A DNA stretch of 64,000 nt from Triatoma infestans. Its lineage: Eukaryota; Arthropoda; Insecta; Hemiptera; Reduviidae. The stretch spans positions 62,001 to 126,000 of the forward strand of contig JAAEAF010000225.1 of NCBI GenBank assembly GCA_011037195.1. Direction: 5' to 3'. Below the pieces are notes generated by a model. The model was given only the letters and a program-made list of their open reading frames with translations, was not told where the DNA came from and made no database searches. The translations under genes and the position numbers were made by a program. Below are positions 1 to 12,047 of this stretch, piece by piece. Within the stretch, counting starts at the first letter, position 1, and every line of letters starts with the position of its first letter.

Positions 1-158
1 TAACAAACCTCTAACTCTCGTTCAGTTGGCAAATTCGCTTGCGCTGTGTTGACAAACCTTAACTCTCGTTCAGTTGGCAAATTCGCTTATGTTGTAAAAA
101 TGACTCTTTACTCTCTTGACAAATAAATATTTTTTAACATTCTTTTTTTTTGTTGCAG

Positions 159-407
159 TTGTTCCAGAAGCTGAGAGATGAACGGGAAAGTGATCTTCAG
201 AAAATTGTTCCTATCCAAGGTGACATAACTGAACCGGAGCTTGGTATCAGTCAGGCTGACCAAAGACTGTTGGCTGAGACAGTATCAATTGTTTTCCATT
301 CGGCTGCCACTGTAAAGTTCGATGAAGCACTCAAATTGTCAGTCACTATCAATATGTTAGGAACTAAGCGCCTTGTACATCTGTGTCATACTATGATGAA
401 TTTAGAG
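159..407 (+). CDS. FAR: Fatty acyl-CoA reductase, first exon in window
   Basis: This is an internal coding exon of an alcohol-forming fatty acyl-CoA reductase. The enzyme reduces fatty acyl-CoA to fatty alcohol with NADPH and is usually tied to the ER or peroxisome. A T-rich tract ending in AG precedes it and GT follows. It is 83 codons long and ends in phase 0. The translation carries the family motifs [11 protein letters not shown] and [15 protein letters not shown] of the NAD-binding_4 (Rossmann) domain. The GxxGxxG dinucleotide-binding loop is not in the window, so at least one 5' exon lies upstream. The next exon is 17 kb away across a transposon-filled intron. Reading into the intron soon meets a stop. 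Confidence 0.94.
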
Positions 408-505
408 GTTAGTTGAAAATATTATTATTGATTGATGATGTTACTTTTACTTTCTCTTATTTTTGTAAGATTCAGTCAGTTTCCCTTATTACTGTTTTTG
501 CTGGA

Positions 506-529
506 AATATATATATATATATATATATA
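506..529. repeat. (AT)n microsatellite
   Basis: About 12 AT dinucleotides lie in the first FAR intron. It is simple-sequence DNA with no further signal. Confidence 0.9.
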
Positions 530-689
530 CTGTTTGGATACCATCAGGAAAACCGACGGTAAGATTCAGTCAAAATACTTGATTTTTGCGATTCTCGAAA
601 ATGGGAAATCAAATGATGTCATTGTCATTACATAAATGATAGGTCTATCACTTGCATTTCACTAATTTTTCTTAGGAAATTTATACTAG

Positions 690-765
690 AGCGTCACAGG
701 GAGAAGCCACATTAGGTTTTCACCTAAAGTGCCATTTCAGAGTATCTGCATGATACTATACTAGT
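690..765 (+). repeat. Fragment of the HINE-like family
   Basis: The stretch around TTTTCACCTAAAGTGCCATT matches the same internal block of the full-length copies at 15268 and 61391. Only this internal part is recognisable; both ends are lost. Confidence 0.5.
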
Positions 766-2864
766 ATACAATGTTAGTAAGAAAGAAATATAATGCTAAA
801 ACTCCAGAGTGAAAGTTTTCCTTATATTGCAGTAGGCTTCTTCAGGTTTAGATGTTGGTTTTGAGTTTTAAACCAACGCTGGCAAGAGCCAGTTGAAACC
901 CCGCGGTCAAGAGGGTGTAAATAACTAGAGGAGTAGGTCCAACTTTCCCCTCACTCACCTGGACTGCAAGCTGTAGGAACGGGCGGGGCTTAATTTTCCC
1001 CTCTCCTGTACTTTGTACGTAATTAGTCGTACGGTGAAGGAGGTTCTAAGATTCCGCTACCAATGACTTATTACCAATGTTGTAGCCTTGTTTTGTTAAG
1101 ATAAACCGGTACTTTCTCTTTCTTTTCTCTAAGCTGAGACAGTAAGAGCTTCGTGTTGGTTTAGTCTGTCGGACTGGATTAGTTACGAAAAGGGATTTGA
1201 ATCGTGGAACAATTAGATCTAGGCAGAAAAAAAAGTAAACTTATTGTTGATGAAGCAGTTTTACCAGCTGCTCTGTTAAATACAGGAAATAATAATAATA
1301 GATATTTGTAAATGAAACCGTGTATATCCAACTGATATGCAGAATCGAAATAAAAATTTAATTAAACAAAAGTGAAATGGGTATAATATAGTGATATTAC
1401 CGAAGGCAGCTGTATACCGGAGAAGCAGGAGTCTGTGTTCTGGTCAATTTTCCAGTTTCGTTTCGATCGCCCTATTACCTACTTTCAAGCTTCATCACAG
1501 GTCCATTACAGTCCATTAATATTCCAAAAGGTTTCCTTGTCAATCAAATTCTGTTCAAGTAAGCTCCACGATATTGCGGCAACAATAATTAAATAAAATG
1601 TTTATAGTTTTTCAGTTCAGGGAAATGTTATTTAAATTGTAGATATATAATTAGTGTGTATATCAAAGAAAAAGAAAAAAGAAATCTGGAGTGAAACAGT
1701 TACACAACTTTCTCTTCATACAATGTACACAATTACAAGTGATAAATTGTTTTCAAATTTGGAATAGGAGAAAACGGTGTGTTTCATACCAGATATTGTT
1801 ACTAAATGTTTGGTAACTGTTATGCAGTTGGAGAACCCAGACTTATAATAAAACGATACTATTGGAATGAGGCGTAACCCACAATCACTCTAAAATAATT
1901 TTTGTCCCCCCAGAGATCCAAATAAAAGTGATAGGCCTATCTGTTTTGCATGTTGTTAGTACAAGTTTAAGAAAATTCGTTTGGACTCGTTATAAGGAAA
2001 ATCGCAGAAAACTGAAAAAAAATGGATAAGGGTACAATGAAATTTTATGGCAATTTCTGAAGAGAAGTAGTAGCATATCCAATACACATGATACAAAAAT
2101 ATTTTCTCTTACACCATTAAGAATGATTACATGAAAATGCATTAATTTTTATTGAATGAAGTGATTAATCGCAGAAATATGTAACTAATTTACTATATAG
2201 AGTGTGCTGATTGTCAGCCACTGGACATAGATATTCATCAGGCGCGGCTGAAGTAAACACATAGTGAATATTCACCAGAATAAAATGAACTTTTATTGTG
2301 ACGACATAATAAAATCATTTTTATAAGTAACGTAGTATATAAAATGAAATATTTAGATGATTCAGTAACGAGTCAGAAGCTTCAAACCTAAGTTTATGGC
2401 ATTTGTCAACGGTTTTCATGAACCATGGGCAGTATTGTTTAAATTACCTTACATTCTTTACTTTATTATTACACATTAGACAAAGGAACCAATAAACGGG
2501 ATATTGTTTTCAAAAATTTAAAAATTGTACAAAACATTTGTATAACCTACTTTTTTTGATGTTGATTATTTAAATAAAAATTTGATTATACAATGAAAAC
2601 AGTCAATGAATGACCGGAAGTTAAGAAAGAAACGCTTTCATTGAATAGGCTAACTGAGGTAATCGTGAATATTTTTTTTTTAAATTGAATTAGCAATATA
2701 TATTTTTTAAATTAAATCAAGGTTAATAAAATGAAAACATAAACAGAATAAATTTTGGTTGAACTTATTTTCTTAGAAAGTAATCGCTCATTTATAAGAA
2801 TCAAAAGAACAATCAGACAGCGGAGGGACACTGTGGGACCGATTGAATTCCAATAATTAGAACA
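766..2864. other. FAR intron, no recognised gene
   Basis: AT-rich intronic sequence. I see no open frame with recognisable protein, no RNA gene and no clear element ends. A slightly GC-richer patch near 900-1050 carries no signal I can name. Confidence 0.5.
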
Positions 2865-3024
2865 TTTTCATCTTACCATCCAGCACTTATACAAATAGAC
2901 TAATAGATCGTGTCAGACTGTTCATATTGGGTTCCTAAAATAATTTAATGAACAAAAAATTTGAATACTGAATATGTTCATATTTTAAATTCTTTGCACC
3001 AGAAACCAGTCATTTTGAGATCAA
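2865..3024 (+). repeat. 160-bp dispersed direct repeat, copy 1
   Basis: Almost the same sequence recurs at 12048-12210 in the same orientation. The main differences are a few substitutions and a small insertion near the middle of copy 2. The flanks of the two copies are unrelated. No coding potential was seen. Confidence 0.85.
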
Positions 3025-3946
3025 ATTCCAAACAAACTCGACAGTAACTCAAATCATACAAGTAATTGTATGGTAGGCACACTCCAATGTCCCCACTGGG
3101 GATAACATAGGATACGAAAAAATATTCGTCATTCGGATGATTTGATCAAATATGTAGAGAAAATTTCGGACAAAATTCCATCAGCAAAAAACCTAGATAG
3201 ACCCATATCAATTTGAAAATCGATATGTTCATTGGCCTGACTATCGGACAAAAATCTTTTAAGCATATTTTTAATTGAGATCGTTCATCTTCCGCAGCGA
3301 TATCCTCAGCACAAATGTAATTTTTCGTGTCGTTTTTCGAAAAACTGTGGGCAAACTTTGCTATGCTAATCAAGATTCTAACCTTCGATTGCTGCCCATA
3401 ATAGTACTAACCCCAGTATCTTCCCTAGTAAACTTATAAAATAAAACCACAAAATTCTATATATTTGAAATTTACAGGTGGGATATGTTTATGTTTTAAT
3501 CAAAAATTCTTTTTTAAGCTTCAAAAATCTTACATTATTGTGCAAATATCTCTTCATAGAATGAACGACGTATATTTATAATAAGAACGAAATTTTGTAC
3601 GCTGAATCTAATTTTCTGAATTCTACATAGATTATAAGCAGTCAACATTTAATTTTTCAATAATATTTCCTAGGGTCTCTCACAAAGATTTGGTTGCGGT
3701 CCCTGAATTTTGGGGGAAAAAAAAATATTAAAATGTTATAAACACGATGTTTTCACAGTGAACAATTGGAGCATTACGAGGTCCCCCCAACGCTGTGTAC
3801 TTCGCTAAAAATGGGTTATGAGAAGAATGTTAATCGAATAAAAAAAAAGTGATTCAATAACACATTCAGTGTCGGGAATATAATGAAAAAAAAATGAAGG
3901 ATAAAATTACGAATTATTGTTGAAAGTTTACAAATAAAAACCAAGC
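3025..3946. other. FAR intron, no recognised gene
   Basis: AT-rich sequence in which I recognise no gene, RNA or element end. Short open frames on the minus strand here resemble nothing I know. Confidence 0.5.
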
Positions 3947-4032
3947 TTTTACATATACGTTGTGGTGGTTGGTTCCGCAGAGCTGGAAAGCATCAGAGAC
4001 ATTTTCCGTGGTAGCCTGCTTCATTTTGTGGT

Positions 4033-4070
4033 CATCGACCGGTTTCAGGCGTTCGCCCATCTTCAGGATG
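4033..4070 (-). ncRNA. Hammerhead-ribozyme-like motif, left arm
   Basis: On the minus strand the order is CATC, CTGAAGA, a short GC hairpin, GAAAC, CGGTC, GATG. This matches the hammerhead core CUGANGA...GAAA...GUC with a 4-bp stem I (CATC/GATG). Stem III is the palindrome ACCGGT, as in dimeric minimal hammerheads. One extra U lies between the CUGANGA box and stem II, so activity is uncertain. Confidence 0.55.
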
Positions 4071-4591
4071 CGTTTTTCAGACAGTGTGACAACACAGACT
4101 TGCATAGAGCAACTTAGTTTCACACTAACTGAGACGTATTTTTAAAATGCTAAACTCTTAAAACTAGGTAAAGGGATGTGGCCAGATGGGTGGGAAAACA
4201 CCCGTGTTTGGGTTGTTAAAGGGCAAATTTTTTTACAGTGGACACAACACGTGGGGGTTTACTCTTTAAACTCTGTTGTTGGAGGGAGACTTACTTTACA
4301 ATTAATTAACCAAAATATGAATAATATAAGCAAATACACAAAATAAATTTAAATAAATTAAACAACGATTAAACTAACATTTAAAATTCATTCATTCGTT
4401 TAAAATTGAACGATTTTTTATTAAGATATTTTTTTTATTTTTATTTTTTTTATATATCTAAACTAGTAAACTTTAAATAAACTAGTAAATTTATATATAC
4501 ATAGTAGATTTAAAACTAAAACTAAACCTAAACTTAAAATCTATTTAAGAACATTTGTTGCCTGTGTAATTGTGTTTCTGTTGCTATTGTG

Positions 4592-4728
4592 GGAAGATTG
4601 TTCTGAATAATGGTTCACTGGCAAATTTTGTATGTTCATTTATTAAGTTTTGTGCCTTGCGTTTATATATTTCGAGTTGTTCTACTCTGTCAAGTCGTCG
4701 TCCTTTGTGGCCAGAGTGTATTAGTTTC
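4592..4728 (-). pseudogene. Penelope-like GIY-YIG C-terminus, inverted copy
   Basis: The reverse complement of this stretch encodes the same C-terminal peptide as 4826-4972, including LEIYKRK and ASEPLFRT, with a few substitutions. It shows that the two arms are copies of one 3' end placed head to head. Confidence 0.68.
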
Positions 4729-4759
4729 AGATCATATCAGATCATACAAATACAACAAA

Positions 4760-4972
4760 GTTGACTCAAATTACGCCAATCACCTAAACACTAACAAACA
4801 CAAACCCGATGACATAACGACCACAATGAAGCTAATACACTCTGGCCACAAAGGACGACGACTTGACATAGTAGAACAACTCGAAATATATAAACGAAAA
4901 ACACAAAACTTAATAAATGAACAGACAAAATTTGCTAGTGAACCATTATTCAGAACACTCTTCCCACAATAG
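4760..4972 (+). pseudogene. Penelope-like GIY-YIG domain, C-terminal fragment
   Basis: The frame reads NYANHLNTNKHKPDD near its start, continues through RLDIVEQLEIYKRK and NLINEQTKFASEPLF, and ends at a stop just after LFPQ. The pattern of an S/NxxAxHL start, a GH pair, an E-x-LEIYK block and a closing N-E-Q is that of the C-terminal end of Penelope-like polyproteins, where the GIY-YIG endonuclease sits. The reverse transcriptase and the GIY-YIG core are absent. A shorter inverted copy lies at about 4592-4728 on the minus strand. Confidence 0.7.
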
Positions 4973-5666
4973 CAACAGAAACACAATTACACACGCAACA
5001 AATGTTCCTAAATAGATTTTAAGTTTAGGTTTAGTTTAAGTTTTAAATCTACTATGTATATATAAATTTACTAGTTTATTTAAAGTTTACTAGTTTAGAT
5101 ATATATAGAAAAAAAAAGAAGTGCGTATTTGGATGATGTATGTGAGTGATGATGTGATATGGTTTGTGGGATGCATAATAAAAAACTTAATTATATAAAA
5201 AAACATAATTAGGTAATACATGCTATCGAGGATGTGAGGGTTGCGTGAAAAAGTGAAAGAATGACTGGAATTTCTTAATTCTTTGGAACTGAAAAAACTT
5301 AATAAAAAAAAAAAAAAAATATCTTAATAAAAAATCGTTCAACTTTAAACGAATGAATGAATTTTAAATGTTAGTTTAATCGTTTTTAATTTATTTTGTG
5401 TATTTGCTTATATTATTCATATTTTGGTCAATTAACTGTAAAGTAAGTCTCCCTCCAACAACAGAGTTTAAAGAGTAAACCCCCAAGTGTTGTGTCCACT
5501 GTAAGAAAAAAATTTGCCCTTTAACAGCCCAAACACGTGTTTTCCCACCCATCTGGCCACATCCCTTTAGCTAGTTTAAGTGTTTAGCATTTTAAAAATA
5601 CGTCTCAGTTAGTGTGAAACTAAGTTGCTCTGTGCAAGTCTGTGTTGTCACACTGTCTGAAAAACG

Positions 5667-5704
5667 CATCCTGAAGATGGGCGAACGCCCGAAACCGGTC
5701 GATG
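5667..5704 (+). ncRNA. Hammerhead-ribozyme-like motif, right arm
   Basis: CATC at 5667-5670 pairs with GATG at 5701-5704 as stem I. The core CTGAAGA is followed by stem II (GGGC/GCCC with a GAAC loop), then GAAAC and GGTC. Cleavage would be predicted after C5700. A single bulged U before stem II departs from the consensus. It faces outward, opposite to the motif in the left arm. Confidence 0.58.
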
Positions 5705-5758
5705 ACCACAAAATGAAGCAGGCTACCACGGAAAATGTCTCTGATATTTTACATATAC

Positions 5759-6827
5759 ATTACTAAATATCGTTCATTCTTTAATAAAATAATTTAAATA
5801 AATACCATCGAATTAGACAGAAGAAAACACAATTATTTGATATTATATTGCATATAATTTACATAAATTTAAATATTTAATAATATTTATGCCGGATGTT
5901 TTCCTTATTAATTCTTACGATTAAATAATAATAATAATAATAATAATGATTTCTAAATTACATTCTTGTTGTACTTTTACTTACGACAATTTTTTTTTTA
6001 TCGTTGGTAAACATGAAGCAATATATGTGTAGTATCACTTATATTTGGGCTTGGGTTACATTTGAAATAGAGCGTAAACTATAACATCATTATGAATGAA
6101 CAGCATTAATTTATTTGTAATAAATTGTATAATATTTATTTTATTTACGTTACTTTTTATTATTGTTATTATTATTAATTAATCTGTCTTTTACATGTTA
6201 CATCTATATGTTATATACTTCCTTTGTAATTATTTTATTCTCACCTATATTTAAAAAAATAATAACAATAAGTATTACAAAAATTTCGGTTTATATCTGA
6301 TATTCTTTTTTACTGAATTAGTAAAGATGTCAAATGAAATCTTTTATACTTATAAAAAAAAAATCACTTAGAAAAATGTGGAACTTAATTTTGGGACTTC
6401 TATCATAACTTAGACAACCGTAGTATACCTTGTTCACTCTCACTGTGAAAAATGTGTTCCCTGTATCATTCATTAATAAATTCTGGGTTGTTGAATATGT
6501 GAATTCCAGGTTGCTTGTTATGGGAAGGTGGATAATCTGGGATTATATCTGTCCATTTTAGCATTCTTCTTCCTGCTTCGGATTCTCATCCATCGTTAGA
6601 ATAATTTATCAAGTTCGTGTAGAGAGTTGATATCAACTTCTAGGTTTCAGAAACGAGACATTGATTTTTTTATTTTTTTTTTTAATACAGCAGAGATAAT
6701 ATTATGAAAATAACACATTTATAATACTGAAAAAAAAAAGATAATTGAAATAAATTTTGGGCAAAATAAATAACGATTATTACGTGTATTTGACGTGAGT
6801 TATTATGTATCATTGCCATTGTAGAGG
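5759..6827. other. FAR intron, no recognised gene
   Basis: Very AT-rich, with a short (AAT)n run near 5930. No gene, RNA or element end recognised. Confidence 0.5.
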
Positions 6828-7674
6828 TAGTGAACCCCCACCACTCATCCACACTAGCGAGTGAACCCCCACCACGCATCAGAGAGAAAGAGCCCCTCTC
6901 GAGAGAGAGGAGAGGAGAGGCCAGTTGGATATATATACGAGAGACAGAGTCAAAAAGGACATTCTGTGAATTCAGATACACACCAGTTAATATCGCACCG
7001 TACATCTCATTTTTAGCCACGTCAGTCTGTCAGTATCAGTTCTGTTCTAAACTCTTAAGTGCAAGTCCTTGGTAGTCAGTTATATATTTACATACATCAA
7101 TTATATATCTTATACCTATATTAAGGTGTTATTTATCTATCATCTTCAACAACCAACATCTCCTCACAACACCCTTACACCATCGTGCATTTGAATACCG
7201 GGGAGACAATAGCAAATTTGTGGACTAAGCAATATAATAAATAAGGAATATATGAGTTTGGCTGTGACTGTAGACAGGTGAACATCGCTGTTTAGTGCTC
7301 TAGTTTTTTCTCTTAAAAGGACTGTTTCTACGTTGAATTGTGTTCTGATTTTGTGTGATCTACAATTTAATAACTGAGGATTGTGACTGTAAATTTTCAT
7401 GAAATTTCATCAAATAGTTTTCCTGAAAATTGTGTGAGAATATTGTTAATTTATTGAAATTTTCAAGATTCAAGTAATATATTGTAGAGTGGTGGGGAGT
7501 GAGCAAGTATTCGTCGTGGAAGGGATATTATTTTGGTAAATATAACTGTTCCGTTGTATATAATTTCTCTAATACTTTTCTATTTACTAATAAATAGTTT
7601 ATACAAACTATTTATTCATCTTTTTACATCGTATTTTGAGAAGCATACATTTTTTTTTCTTGCCGCCTCTCATC

Positions 7675-8502
7675 ATGAATGATACAGAAAAAATTCTGAG
7701 TGCAATTAATTCTTTAAGAATTAGCATTAATGAAACTACTAATAAGATTGATGAGATTAAAAAAGTAACCTCGGAGACTTATATTAAGCTTCAATTTCTG
7801 GAAAAAGAGTTCGATATAATTAAAAAAGAGAATGAGAAATTAAGAGAAATTAACAAACAACAATTTAGGAAGATTAGATATTTGGATAGAGAAGCAAGGT
7901 GCAAGAACCTCATAATTTATGGCTTTAAATTGCAATCTTCGGATAGAGCTGAATGCCTACAACAGATCGTCACATTTATTGTTAGTAATTTGAAAGTGGG
8001 GTGTAATGTATTAGATATAGTACACATTCGCAAGCTAGGAAGAGGTACTGACGGTTGTCCTATTTTAATAAAATTTGATTCGGAAAGGAAAATGAAGGAG
8101 TTGCTCTCTAAAAAAGTACTGCTTAAAGGCACTAATTATTTTTCAAGTGAAGACTATTCAGCGGAAGTGAGAGAGGAAAGGAAAGTTTTGTACAAGTGGG
8201 TGAAGCAGGAAGTCGAAAATAGAAATGACGCTTGGCTGATGTATAATTTTGCTATTTCGAATGGAAAGAAGGTGTTCTGTCATGATATTGTTGATCAAGT
8301 CCCATTAGTTACTAGAAGAATGGTTAGGAGAAGGGAAAGTGATTCGGACGAAAAAGTTATAACTGAAGATCTTCGTCCAACCACTCCAATTACTAGAAAA
8401 GGAACTCAGTTGGAACAATGGTTAAGTACTCCGGACAGGAAAAAAAAACAGCAAATATTGAAGAAAAAAAAGACGACGGGCTCAGCAGAGACTCCATCTT
8501 AA
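7675..8502 (+). CDS. LINE ORF1 protein (RNA-binding chaperone type), intact
   Basis: This frame of 275 residues is uninterrupted. I start it at the ATG at 7675, because the frame opens further upstream only at a non-ATG codon. Residues from about 5 to 65 are Lys/Glu/Ile-rich with heptad-like spacing, consistent with a coiled coil. A block around ARCKNLIIYGF, then VLDIVHIRKLGR and CPILIKF, resembles the RRM-like and C-terminal part of LINE ORF1 proteins with an RxNLIIxG motif. The C-terminus is very basic, with a run of Lys near its end. ORF1 proteins bind the element RNA and are needed for retrotransposition. It ends inside the start of ORF2, overlapping it by about 85 bases. That it is intact while ORF2 is broken suggests a fairly young copy or chance. 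Confidence 0.78.
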   Translation: MNDTEKILSAINSLRISINETTNKIDEIKKVTSETYIKLQFLEKEFDIIKKENEKLREINKQQFRKIRYLDREARCKNLIIYGFKLQSSDRAECLQQIVTFIVSNLKVGCNVLDIVHIRKLGRGTDGCPILIKFDSERKMKELLSKKVLLKGTNYFSSEDYSAEVREERKVLYKWVKQEVENRNDAWLMYNFAISNGKKVFCHDIVDQVPLVTRRMVRRRESDSDEKVITEDLRPTTPITRKGTQLEQWLSTPDRKKKQQILKKKKTTGSAETPS

Positions 8503-11500
8503 CAGTTACAGAATTTTCAACAAGGGCTAATTTCGGTAAACAGTTTAGGATAGTTTTCTGGAATATGAAAGGTTTTGTTAATTTACACGATTTTTTTAAC
8601 TTCTCTAATTATGACATTGTTTGTTTAACAGAAACACATTTAGTTTATGATATATTGTCCACAAAGTATACAGATTATACTATAATTAACTCCAATGCAA
8701 TTAAAGAGAAGCGTTTTGGACGCGCTAGTGGTGGGTTGTTAATATTTGTTAATAATTTAATGTTTCTGTTTTGCATAAGTGTCAACATTGGATTTTTGTT
8801 TGTATCTCTTTGTCAAATTTTACTTTTATTTTATGACTAGTCTATTTTAATTATTCATTAAATTTGGAGATATTGCTAGATCTATTAGATGAAACTATTA
8901 GAGAGATTCAGCATAAGTATTTATCTTATCCAATGTTTATAGGGGGTGACTTTAATTGTCGCGTCGCGGAGCTTAATCAGGGAGACGAGAATATATTTTG
9001 TAGTACATCTCTTTATCATAAAAGAAGTAATATGGATAAAGTATGTAACCCTAGAGGTAAATGTTTAGTTAATTTTATGGAACTACATTCTATGATACTT
9101 GTCAATGGTCGTTCTCCAAGTGATTGTTTAGGCCATTTTACTTATGTTCAGACAACTGGTAGTAGTACCATTGATCTATTTTGGTGTGACTTAATACATA
9201 TAGACTTAGTAAGTGATTTAAAGGTAGATGATATAGTTACAAAGTCAGATCATTTTCCAATAAATGTCACTCTTAATTTACCTGGTAGTGCTGATAATAC
9301 TGACACGAAATTAGCAGAAATTTTAAAATTAAATTGGAATAATGATAAGGCTTCCCATTACAATTATATGATGAAGTTCTCTAATAGAATTTCTGTTAAC
9401 TTTGATATGTTATGTACTGAAATTATGTATGATAATTTAGTATCTGCTATTCAAGAAACTTCTAATGAATTAGAATTATTTAAATTTCAAAAAATCAGAA
9501 GTGTTAACAGGTATAGGACCAATAAACCTGGTATGATTTGGAATGTGTCGAGACCAAAAAGAGGGTCAAACAAGTTTTAAAACAGATGAAGCTCTCTAAA
9601 TATAATGAATCTGATAAGAATGTTTATATTAACGAAAAGAAAATATATGTTGAATTAGTTAAAAATAAAAAGAAGTCATATACTGTATCTATTATAGAAA
9701 AACTTGGTGATTGTAGGAGTAGTAAGGTCTTCTGGAATACTATTAATCTATATCGTAAAGCCAAAAATATTCCCTCGGAATTATCTATGTGTGGAGAATG
9801 GGTATCTTATTACAAGGACACCTATCCTGCCAGAAATATTATAGATTTGACATTTTTAGATGTAAGACACCCTGATTTAGATGCTTCTATAGTTGATTCA
9901 GAAGTATACCATATATTAAACCACTGCAAATCTGGAAAGGCACCAGGTAATGATAGTATTAACTATGAATTTTATAGATTCTTACCACAAAACTGGCTTC
10001 TGTATATTATAACTATGTTTAATCATATTTTCCCATCTCTAAAAAGTCCCACATTCTTGGACAAAAATTATAGGTTTTAATCTATTTAAAAGAGGAGGTA
10101 GAAAACAATTAACAAATTATAGATTGATCGCTTTAGCTAACTCCATTCTAAAAATATTTACGCAAATTATTTTGAACAGGTTGACTTTATGGTCGGATAT
10201 GGTTGGGGCAATACCTGAATCACAGAATGGGTTTAGAATGGGAAGAGGCTGTATTGACAACATTTTCGTGCTGTCTTCGTTAATACAAGTTAAATTATCC
10301 AGGCCGGAGGTGAATTGTTTTGGCCTTCATTGATTTCAAACGGGCATTCGACAGTTTGAATCATGGTCTACTTTGGGTTAAATTGAATAAAATAGGTGTC
10401 AGCAGTAAGATAATAAGAATTATCAAGTATTTATATGAAAATGCGATTTTTCAAATTCGATTTGGTAGTGAGTTATCCGAACTTGCTGATATAACAGAAG
10501 GAGTTCGTTCTCCAAGGGGAAACATTGAGCCCACTCCTATTCAATTTATTTATAAGTGACATCGAAATTTATTTTAGAAGTAAAGGCTTATCGGGCATCC
10601 CTATTGGTCAGAACACTGACATTATTATGCTGCTATACGCAGATGATATGGTATTGTTTGGTGATTCATATACAGATATTCGGTCTAAACTGAACCTGTT
10701 GGAAACCTACTGTCAAGAAAATTTTCTCCACGTTAACACCAATAAAACTAAAATTATTAGATTTTCAAAATCGCATAGAAGAGTAGTAGGCGTTTAATTT
10801 TTAACGATTCACACTTGGAACAGGTTTCGGTATATAATTACCTCGGTATATTGTATTCTAATTCTGGCGTTTTTCTCAAGCAGACTGAATATACTGTTGG
10901 CAAAACTAACACAGCTATTGGTTCTGTACTGAAAACTTGTGCCGGTGCAAGAATAATTCAATGGGAGGCCAGAACCAAATTGAACAATGCTATTGTATAC
11001 TTCTTTATGGTGCTCAGATTTGGGGACTTAGGTACTGTGACTCTTTGGAAGTTTGTCACTTAAATTTTTATAAGCGGTTACTAGGCCTATCACGGTGCAC
11101 CCCCAATTTTGCGATTCGCCTAGAAGTCGGAACTGTTCACATTAGGTATAATGTGTTAAAGCTAGCCATTAACTGGCTATTTAAATTGAAAAATATGTCT
11201 TCCGACAGGTACCCCTTTCTTTGCTTTTTAAAACTGTGTGAGCAGCATAAAATTGCCAATGTTAAATTTAACTGGGTTACTCAGTTACTGAATACTTTCA
11301 ATTCTATTGATTTTTCAGACCTAATTTCAGCACAGGATTTGAATTTATTTAAAAAAAAGTCTAAAGAAATTTTATTTGTTTACAGAAACCTTTGCGAGAA
11401 CTTGACTTAGACAAAGTAAATCAGTCCAATTTCAATTTAATATATAGTTCACTTTACTTAAAATATCAGCAACCTCAGGCATACTTAACATATGATATGA

Positions 11501-11697
11501 ATTTCAAGTTTCTAAAGTTTCTGACTCAGCTTCGATTGGGTTCTAAGTTCATCTTAAAAATAACAATTGGCTGTATAACTTATAAAGTAAACCCATCAGA
11601 ATTATGTAGCCTGTGCAGCCTTCATGAACAAGAGGATTTGTACCATTTTCTAATTTCCTGTCCTGTTTACTCTTCATTAAGAGCGGTCTATTATTAA
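8418..11697 (+). pseudogene. LINE ORF2: AP endonuclease and reverse transcriptase, broken
   Basis: The domain order is that of a LINE ORF2, spread over several frames. The endonuclease shows FWNMKG (about 8560), CLTETHL, SGGLLIFVNN and GGDFNCR (about 8945). The reverse transcriptase shows GKAPGNDSINYEF (about 9940), QNGFRMGRGCIDN, DFKRAFDSLNHGL (about 10330), SPLLFNLFISD and the catalytic YADDMV (about 10635). The C-terminus has CSLCSLHEQEDLYHFLISC, a C-C-H-C knuckle. Frame breaks occur near 8770, 9570, 10080, 10320, 10530, 10795, 11060 and 11400. The copy cannot make a working enzyme. Confidence 0.85.
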
Positions 11698-12047
11698 TGA
11701 TATAAATATTTTGAGTTTCCTTTGATCCTACAGTCACCAAGCAAGAGAAATGTAATTAATTTATTTAATTTTTTTGTTGAAGCACTGAAATTGAGATCAT
11801 TTGTGTTAAATGATTAGAGGTATTTTTGTTTGGCATTGCAGGTTTATGTCTGTTTTTTTTGTTTTGCTCAATTTTGATTTTTAAGTTGGTCTCATTTTCG
11901 AATTTTCATTTTCCTGACCTCTGTTTATCTGCTTCTTTCTAACATTTGTGTGTCATATAAATATATTTTGTAGTACAGCCAAACCTCTTTGTATAGGGCG
12001 CTGCCCTTAGGACAAATAAAATAAATAAATAATAAAATAAATAAACC

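Larger units (their letters stand above)
3947..5758. mobile_element. Inverted-repeat Penelope-like element with 12-bp TSD
   Basis: The inserted unit is 3959-5746. It is flanked by identical 12-bp direct repeats TTTTACATATAC at 3947-3958 and 5747-5758. Two long inverted arms (about 3995-4727 and 4829-5746) face each other across a short centre. Each arm holds, from centre outward, the end of a GIY-YIG-type reading frame, an AT-rich 3' untranslated stretch, and a hammerhead-like motif. The left end carries a roughly 36-bp extension (starting GTTGTGGTGGTTGG) that the right end lacks. Inverted terminal repeats, a short terminal tail and hammerhead motifs are known features of Penelope-like retroelements. 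No reverse transcriptase remains, so this copy is non-autonomous. The same end sequences recur at 30957-31263 and 50689-50930. Confidence 0.82.
6828..12047 (+). mobile_element. Non-LTR retrotransposon (LINE), nearly full length
   Basis: The element shows a probable 5' untranslated region, an intact ORF1 (7675-8502), a broken ORF2 with endonuclease and reverse transcriptase blocks (8418-11697), and a 3' end in an AATAAA-rich tail at about 12013-12046. The 5' edge is not certain: I place it at a 15-bp direct repeat (GTGAACCCCCACCAC at 6830 and 6861), followed by a TATATATA near 6930. The tail abuts copy 2 of the 160-bp repeat directly. The clade is uncertain; the two-ORF layout with a CCHC-like ORF2 end suits the CR1/Jockey side of the LINE tree. 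A relative lies at 13760-14470 on the minus strand. Confidence 0.8.

Noticed and set aside
4570..4986. Overlapping open frames starting MCFCCYCGK on both strands
   Set aside because: They are antisense shadows of the Penelope C-terminal fragment in the two inverted arms; the same peptide on both strands reflects the inverted repeat.
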